Of a DNA stretch of 17,781 nt, positions 13,724 through 17,781 are shown piece by piece. Origin of the DNA: JAAYKM01 sp964408155 (GTDB lineage: Bacteria > Desulfobacterota > Syntrophia > Syntrophales > JAAYKM01); the NCBI GenBank assembly GCA_964408155.1, contig CAYOYJ010000039.1, positions 1 to 17,781 of the forward strand, written 5' to 3'. The position numbers were made by a program, and so were the translations under genes. The notes under the pieces are model-generated. The model was not told the origin of the DNA. It made no database searches and saw only the letters and a program-made list of their open reading frames with translations. How positions within the stretch are numbered: the stretch's first letter is position 1; each line of letters starts with the position of its first letter.

Positions 13724-13763
13724 CGTCCTCCGGTCTTCAAAGTGTTCGCATAAGCGGAGGACG
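13724..13763 (-). promoter_or_regulatory. Inverted repeat that can sequester the dehydratase Shine-Dalgarno
   Basis: A perfect 9-bp repeat: CGTCCTCCG (13724-13732) and CGGAGGACG (13755-13763), 22-nt loop. In the minus-strand mRNA, the 3' arm contains the GGAGG that serves the GTG start at 13721, and the 5' arm is an anti-Shine-Dalgarno. Possible translational switch; alternatively an operator. Confidence 0.6.
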
Positions 13764-13807
13764 TTCGACCATTTTCCCTCCGGGTGAACAAGCTGCCTTC
13801 CTGTATC

Positions 13808-13824
13808 AAAAAAGGACCTTTTTT
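13808..13824. promoter_or_regulatory. A/T-rich palindrome in the operon leader
   Basis: AAAAAAGG, a central A, then CCTTTTTT: 8-nt arms with a 1-nt centre, between the putative promoter and the dehydratase start. It is too tight for a good RNA hairpin, so an operator for a dimeric regulator is as likely as an attenuator. Confidence 0.35.
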
Positions 13825-13867
13825 TCCACATGTTCAAGGATGATAAAATGTGTTAAGAGACGGCCGC

Positions 13868-13898
13868 ATAATAAATGGGAAATGATGAAAGATGTCAA
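13868..13898 (-). promoter_or_regulatory. Probable promoter of the minus-strand biosynthetic operon
   Basis: On the minus strand, a perfect TTGACA (13898-13893) is followed by TATTAT (13873-13868) at 19 nt, or overlapping TTATTA/TTTATT at 18/17 nt. Start of transcription near 13860 leaves about 140 nt of leader, containing the A/T palindrome and the Shine-Dalgarno-sequestering repeat. Confidence 0.5.
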
Positions 13899-13966
13899 GG
13901 GAATTGTCGATCCGGCCTCCTGCCGGTCGTATCTCTTGAATACAATCAGGAAAGCGGCAGTAGGAT

Positions 13967-15358
13967 ATGAAAGATTTGAATGCGCCAACAGACAGCGTCT
14001 CCGCCGCGACATGGACCTCAGAGTTTCTCTCCGAACTCGAGACGGCGGAGCGGGAATTTGTTGTTCATGGTCCAACCTACCATACAATCCATCGGCTCGC
14101 GGCGGGGATCAGATGCCTGGGACGCTCCGAAATGGAGAACCGCCCCCTGCTCTGTCTGTGCACGGAGAATAAGACCTGCCTGGCGGCGGCTTTTCTTGCC
14201 GCTCTTTCTGGCGGCCCTCGTCTGGTTCTTCCTTATGCTTTTTCCCGACAAGCGGTGGAAGAGGTTTTGAAGACGGTAACCGTGTCCACAATCCTGGCCG
14301 ATCATCCGGGCGACTTTCCAGAGAAGTCGCAGGTGATTCTCCCGTTCATGTTGAAAGAGATGGCGCCCGCCTCTTTTCATAATGGTATTGATGCCGATGA
14401 ACCGTTTTTAATGCTCTTCACGGGCGGTTCAACGGGAACCCCTAAAGTCTGGGCGAAAACGGCCCGGAACATGATTGCGGAAGCACGCTACATGATTGCC
14501 CGTTTCGGCATCACGGCAGAGGATATCTTCCTATCGACCGTGCCGCCCCAGCATATTTACGGACTGCTTTTTTCGGTACTCATCCCCCTGATCGCATCCG
14601 CACGCATTCTGGATGGGATTTATGTCTTTCCACGGGAGATTATGAAGATTGCCCGGGAGGCAAAAGCATCCGTCCTGGTCAGCGTTCCCGCCTGTTATCG
14701 AGTTCTCAAGGGGAATTTTCTGAAGCAGCATCACCTGCGCCTCGCTTTTTCTTCCGCCGGCGCCTTGGACCCCGGTGACGCCGATTATTTTCGGGAGAAT
14801 GCAGGACTCGATGTCAATGAAATTTATGGATCGACGGAAACGGGAGGGGTGGCCACCCGGAGCCGGGGAACCGACGGAGATGCCTGGCATGGTCTTGACC
14901 CGGTGCAGTGGCGGATAATCGACGGCCGTCTTCAGGTTCAATCCCCTTTTATTTCTCCCTCCTTACCCCGTAATGCGGAAGGGTTTTTTATTACCGCCGA
15001 TCGCGCTGTAAAGGATGGTCCGGGATGTTTCGTCCTGAAAGGACGGGCCGATGACGTGGTCAAGATCGGTGGAAAAAGAGTCGATCTGGCGGAAATCCGG
15101 GAAAAGATGATGAAGATCACGGGTGTACGGGATGCTCTGCTCGTGCAGATACCCATCGGCCAAGGTCGTCCTGCTGATCTGGCGGCCCTCGTAGTTACGG
15201 AAAACGATCCGGGGACTTTAAGGCAGAAGATGACAGCCCTGGTCGAGCCCTATGCCATACCCCGCCGCTTTGTGAAGGTCGACAAAATTCCCGTTACACC
15301 AACCGGGAAATATGACCGCGCCGAAATCCAGCGGATACTTGATGCGGCCCCACTGTAA
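13967..15358 (+). CDS. Aryl/acyl-AMP ligase (ANL superfamily, ApeH-like)
   Basis: 463 residues. An in-frame TAG (13961-13963) directly upstream fixes the ATG at 13967; the Shine-Dalgarno is weak. Adenylate-forming motifs: 'LFTGGSTGTPK' (150-160), 'NEIYGSTETGG' (284-294), 'GRADDVVKIGGKRVD', and the C-terminal catalytic Lys in 'PVTPTGKYDR'. It is shorter than typical CoA ligases (about 500-560), like the compact ligases of aryl-polyene and dialkylresorcinol clusters. These load an aromatic acid onto CoA or an acyl carrier protein. It is divergent from the operon encoding an aromatic ammonia-lyase, whose cinnamate or coumarate product would be its natural substrate. It shares a 245-bp control region with that operon. 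The carrier protein partner is not in the window. Confidence 0.91.
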   Translation: MKDLNAPTDSVSAATWTSEFLSELETAEREFVVHGPTYHTIHRLAAGIRCLGRSEMENRPLLCLCTENKTCLAAAFLAALSGGPRLVLPYAFSRQAVEEVLKTVTVSTILADHPGDFPEKSQVILPFMLKEMAPASFHNGIDADEPFLMLFTGGSTGTPKVWAKTARNMIAEARYMIARFGITAEDIFLSTVPPQHIYGLLFSVLIPLIASARILDGIYVFPREIMKIAREAKASVLVSVPACYRVLKGNFLKQHHLRLAFSSAGALDPGDADYFRENAGLDVNEIYGSTETGGVATRSRGTDGDAWHGLDPVQWRIIDGRLQVQSPFISPSLPRNAEGFFITADRAVKDGPGCFVLKGRADDVVKIGGKRVDLAEIREKMMKITGVRDALLVQIPIGQGRPADLAALVVTENDPGTLRQKMTALVEPYAIPRRFVKVDKIPVTPTGKYDRAEIQRILDAAPL

Positions 15359-15412
15359 CGACGCCGGTTGGGAAAATTGATGAGACAAATCGAAATGATT
15401 TAATAAATATGT

Positions 15413-15452
15413 TATACTGCCTCAGTCGTTTTCTTGTGATATCTTGTGATAT
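15413..15452 (+). promoter_or_regulatory. -10-like box and tandem 10-bp repeat before the second thioesterase
   Basis: TATACT (15413-15418) resembles a -10 box, but no good -35 is present. Two exact copies of CTTGTGATAT stand head to tail at 15433-15442 and 15443-15452, in what would be the leader. They may be a regulator site or a chance duplication. Confidence 0.35.
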
Positions 15453-15476
15453 GTCAATAAGGAGATACGGAAAATC

Positions 15477-15941
15477 ATGCCGTTTCAGGCTCATTTAAAG
15501 GTTTGCTTTAGCGACATCGATAATGCGGGCATCGTTTACTATCCCCGTTTTGTCCACTATTTTCACGTGGCGCTGGAGGATTTTTTCACCATGGAACTCG
15601 GTGTTGATTACTCGACACTCTTGCGGAAGCACCGCATCGGGTTTCCAACGGTCCACCTGGAGGCGGATTTCCGCCGGAAATTACGCTACGGCGACCATCT
15701 GCTTGTGGAAGTGCATGTGCTGAACATCGGCAGCACATCCGTCACCTGGGGCTACAATGTTTATCGCGCTCAGGAACCGAACAAGGTGGTCACGGAAGGG
15801 CGGAACGTTACGGTATGCATGAACATGGACACCTATGAAAAACGGGATTTGCCCGTCTGGCTGCGCACCTTGCTGGAAAATTACCAGGAGAAATGCCAAC
15901 TTTTGAAATGCGCGTCCGATGACGTTTGCACTGAAACCTGA
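15477..15941 (+). CDS. 4-hydroxybenzoyl-CoA-type (4HBT) thioesterase
   Basis: 154 residues. The signature 'FSDIDNAGIVYYPRFVHYFH' is very close to the 4-hydroxybenzoyl-CoA thioesterase pattern (FGDCDPAGIV), with likely catalytic D15. The hotdog fold continues with 'FPTVHLEADFRRKLRYGDHL', and a Cys-containing tail (LLKCASDDVCTET) extends past the core. GGAG sits 12 nt upstream of the ATG, a longer spacing than usual. It follows the AMP ligase by 118 nt in the same direction, with a possible separate promoter. It is distinct in sequence from the operon thioesterase at 7828-8253, so the locus has two non-redundant hotdog thioesterases. It may hydrolyse aroyl-thioesters or mis-primed starters; exact substrate unknown. 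Confidence 0.9.
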   Translation: MPFQAHLKVCFSDIDNAGIVYYPRFVHYFHVALEDFFTMELGVDYSTLLRKHRIGFPTVHLEADFRRKLRYGDHLLVEVHVLNIGSTSVTWGYNVYRAQEPNKVVTEGRNVTVCMNMDTYEKRDLPVWLRTLLENYQEKCQLLKCASDDVCTET

Positions 15942-16010
15942 GGGACGTTTGTTTGACCGTATTCATTCGAGGAAGCGAAAGATGCGGTAAGCCCCTCTTC
16001 CGAGGTGCGG

Positions 16011-16418
16011 CTACTTACTGTATTCCGCCTCGATGGTGATCGAAATGCCGCCTCGGACGGCGAAACACGCCGTCACCTTGCAGAAACGGGGGGCCAGAGC
16101 GGTCACCACATCGTCAAGAATCACGTTTGTCAGGTGTTCATGGAAGGAACCTTGGTTGCGGAAGGACCAGAGATACAGCTTCAAAGATTTGGATTCGAGG
16201 ATCTTCTGATCCGGGATGTAGCGGATGGAAATTCTGGCGAAGTCCGGCTGGCCCGTGAGGGGGCAGAGGGTCGTAAATTCCTCCGTTTCCATGGTGACGG
16301 TGTAGTCCCGTTCCGGATGGTGATTGGGAAAGGTCTCCAGCTTCCGAACGGGTTCGGTTTTGTTGCCCAGCAGGGTCAATCCTTCCAGGTCTGAGGTGCG
16401 AGTCGTTTTCTCCATCAT
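16011..16418 (-). CDS. queF: NADPH-dependent 7-cyano-7-deazaguanine reductase QueF
   Basis: 135 residues from the ATG at 16418. GGGGG lies 5 nt upstream, and the longer reading from 16433 would place its start inside that ribosome-binding site. Single-domain (type I) QueF. The nucleophile is C52 in 'TTLCPLTGQPDFA', with D59 nearby. The substrate/NADPH motif is 'ESKSLKLYLWSFRN' (75-88), followed by 'FHEHLTN'. It reduces the nitrile of preQ0 to preQ1 amine in queuosine tRNA biosynthesis, in the cytoplasm. It is monocistronic here and divergent from transketolase. Its leader holds a long hairpin (16459-16502) that is not a preQ1 riboswitch class I recognise. Confidence 0.95.
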   Translation of the reverse strand: MMEKTTRTSDLEGLTLLGNKTEPVRKLETFPNHHPERDYTVTMETEEFTTLCPLTGQPDFARISIRYIPDQKILESKSLKLYLWSFRNQGSFHEHLTNVILDDVVTALAPRFCKVTACFAVRGGISITIEAEYSK

Positions 16419-16458
16419 TAGTTCCCCCTTCATTTTTGCGGCAAGGTATAACGGAAGA

Positions 16459-16502
16459 CGGCTTTCCTATAAACCATTTTTGCGGAAAATGGAAGAAAGC
16501 CG
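16459..16502. repeat. Two-stage imperfect hairpin in the queF leader
   Basis: Outer 8-bp arms CGGCTTTC (16459-16466) and GAAAGCCG (16495-16502) enclose inner 7-bp arms CCATTTT (16474-16480) and AAAATGG (16486-16492), with an asymmetric internal loop (7 versus 2 nt). It lies about 40 nt upstream of the queF start on its mRNA strand. No T-run follows. Function unassigned. Confidence 0.45.
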
Positions 16503-16569
16503 GGTAACTGGGACATGATTCCATCCGACGGCGGCGGAAAAAAAGAACACATGTCATGTACAGAATTTC

Positions 16570-16598
16570 TTGTTTAACCGTTTCCAATGGAGTATATA
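16570..16598 (+). promoter_or_regulatory. Probable promoter of the transketolase gene
   Basis: TTGTTT (16570-16575) and TATATA (16593-16598) are separated by exactly 17 nt, about 40 nt before the ATG. A short palindrome ACATG-T-CATGT (16549-16559) just upstream of the -35 could be an activator or repressor site. Confidence 0.5.
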
Positions 16599-16636
16599 CG
16601 CCCCCAAAATGATTGATTTTCGACGAGGAGAAACCC

Positions 16637-17781
16637 ATGAACGATTCAACCGATTTTCAGGACAAGTGCATCAATACCATCCGTTTTCTGGCCGCCGACG
16701 CTATCGAGAAGGCCAAGTCCGGCCACCCGGGCATGCCCATGGGGGCGGCGGCGATGGCGTACACGCTCTGGATGCGGCACCTGAAGCACAACCCACAGAA
16801 TCCAAAGTGGCCGGACCGGGACCGCTTTGTTCTTTCGGCAGGCCACGCGTCCATGCTCCTTTATGCGCTTCTGCACCTGACAGGTTACAACCTGAGCCTC
16901 GACGATATCAAAGCCTTCCGTCAGTGGGGGAGCAAGACTCCCGGTCATCCGGAATTTCCCCATACGCCGGGCGCGGAGGTGACGACCGGTCCTTTGGGCC
17001 AGGGAATCGGCAACGCCGTCGGCATGGCCATCGCCGAAGCCTATCTGGCAGCCCGGTTCAACCGTCCCGGTCATGTCATCGTGGATCATTATACGTATGC
17101 TCTGGCGTCCGACGGCGATCTCATGGAAGGCGTTGCCTTCGAGGCCTGTGCCCTGGCGGGGCATCTGGGGCTCGGGAAGCTTATCATGCTCTACGACAAT
17201 AACCACGTTTCCCTGGCCGGTTCGACGGCTATGACTTTTACGGAAGACGTTAAGGCCCGGTTTGCCGCCTGCGGCTGGCAGGTCCTCCATGTGGACGAGG
17301 GAAACAACATTGACGCCGTGGACGCTGCCATTCGGGAGGCGAAAGGCGACATCCGGCGGCCGTCTTTCATTTCCATCTGCACGACGATCGGCTGCGGCGC
17401 TCCGACCAAGGAGGGCACCTCGGAGGCCCATGGTTCGCCCCTGGGGTCGGAGGAACTGGCCGCGACGAAGGCCCGTCTCGGCTGGCCCGCGGAACCCGCT
17501 TTCTATATTCCGGAAAACGTCCTCAATCATTACCGTACGTCTGTGGCCAAAGGGACGACCGTCCAGGCCGACTGGGAAAAGAAATTTAACGCCTACAAGG
17601 CATCTTTCAACACCGAAGCATTGGAATTCGAACGGATGATCAAAGGCGAATTGCCCGCGAACTGGGAAGCGGTCCTGCCCGTTTTCGGTCCCGATACGAA
17701 ACCTGCGGCGACCCGGAAGACCGGTGAAGGAATCATGCAGGAACTGGCCAAAATTTTGCCGGAATTGGTCGGCGGTTCGGC
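16637..17781 (+). CDS. tkt: Transketolase, N-terminal part (3' end beyond the window)
   Basis: An open frame runs from the ATG at 16637 to the window edge (381 complete codons of an expected 650-690). GAGGAG ends 6 nt before the ATG. Family motifs: 'KSGHPGMPMGAAAM' (H30), 'LSAGHASML' (H70), 'GPLGQGIGNAVGMA' (118-131), and the thiamine diphosphate/metal motif 'SDGDLMEG' (158-165) with 'LYDNN' (185-189). The visible part covers the pyrophosphate-binding domain and the beginning of the linker to the pyrimidine-binding domain, which would carry the catalytic Glu and lies outside. Transketolase moves two-carbon units between sugar phosphates in the pentose phosphate pathway, supplying erythrose-4-phosphate for aromatic amino acids. 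No frameshift is visible in this part. Confidence 0.95.
   Translation, partial: MNDSTDFQDKCINTIRFLAADAIEKAKSGHPGMPMGAAAMAYTLWMRHLKHNPQNPKWPDRDRFVLSAGHASMLLYALLHLTGYNLSLDDIKAFRQWGSKTPGHPEFPHTPGAEVTTGPLGQGIGNAVGMAIAEAYLAARFNRPGHVIVDHYTYALASDGDLMEGVAFEACALAGHLGLGKLIMLYDNNHVSLAGSTAMTFTEDVKARFAACGWQVLHVDEGNNIDAVDAAIREAKGDIRRPSFISICTTIGCGAPTKEGTSEAHGSPLGSEELAATKARLGWPAEPAFYIPENVLNHYRTSVAKGTTVQADWEKKFNAYKASFNTEALEFERMIKGELPANWEAVLPVFGPDTKPAATRKTGEGIMQELAKILPELVGGS

Noticed and set aside
12867..13787. 306-codon plus-strand frame opposite fabG and the dehydratase
   Set aside because: It is antisense to two well-supported genes, with no ribosome-binding site or family signal.
16434..16640. preQ1 riboswitch upstream of queF
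   Set aside because: None of the conserved preQ1-I or preQ1-II sequence blocks could be found; only a generic hairpin is present.
16570..17202. Long plus-strand frame overlapping the transketolase gene
   Set aside because: It is out of frame with the clear transketolase motifs; its codons are a shadow of that gene.
16646..17530. 294-codon minus-strand frame opposite transketolase
   Set aside because: Antisense shadow of a GC-rich conserved gene; the sense strand carries all family motifs.

Overview
The window most likely comes from an anaerobic deltaproteobacterium (Desulfobacterota, possibly Syntrophales-like). This is inferred from a desulforedoxin-type gene, a VPLPA-CTERM (exosortase) surface protein, a cobalamin-dependent radical SAM enzyme and a fatty-acid-kinase-like fusion. 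No 16S or other decisive marker is present. Gene density is high. No tRNA, rRNA, CRISPR array or insertion sequence was seen.

Left part (1-6060): a 5'-truncated FIST-domain sensor protein is followed 4 nt later by a PAS-PAS-kinase-receiver hybrid histidine kinase and a clear terminator. About 730 bp with little recognisable coding follows. Next come an exported VPLPA-CTERM protein whose sorting tail is in the wrong frame, a short minus-strand desulforedoxin-like gene of 48 codons, and a TPR-OmpA envelope protein with a consensus sigma-70 promoter.

Centre (6122-15941): this is the main interest. Eight minus-strand genes form a tight operon. In transcription order they are an ApeP-like hotdog dehydratase, a FabG-type ketoreductase, a LolA-like carrier, a lipoprotein, a B12-binding radical SAM protein, an aromatic-amino-acid-type MIO ammonia-lyase, a 4HBT thioesterase, and a FakA-FakB-like (DAK2-DegV) fusion. 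Four of the junctions are ATGA stop/start overlaps. A divergent pair on the plus strand adds an aryl/acyl-AMP ligase and a second 4HBT thioesterase. The gene set resembles aryl-polyene / dialkylresorcinol (flexirubin, xanthomonadin) pathways. The lyase would make an aryl-acrylate starter, the ligase would activate it, KR and DH would process the chain, the thioesterase would release it, and LolA plus the lipoprotein would serve envelope delivery. No ketosynthase, acyl carrier protein or MMPL exporter lies in the window. The radical SAM and acyl-kinase genes are not part of the standard set. The first gene's Shine-Dalgarno can be sequestered by a perfect 9-bp inverted repeat.

Right part (16011-17781): queF (queuosine biosynthesis, minus) is divergent from a transketolase gene (plus) that runs off the window. 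The region between them carries a long two-stage hairpin and a probable promoter.
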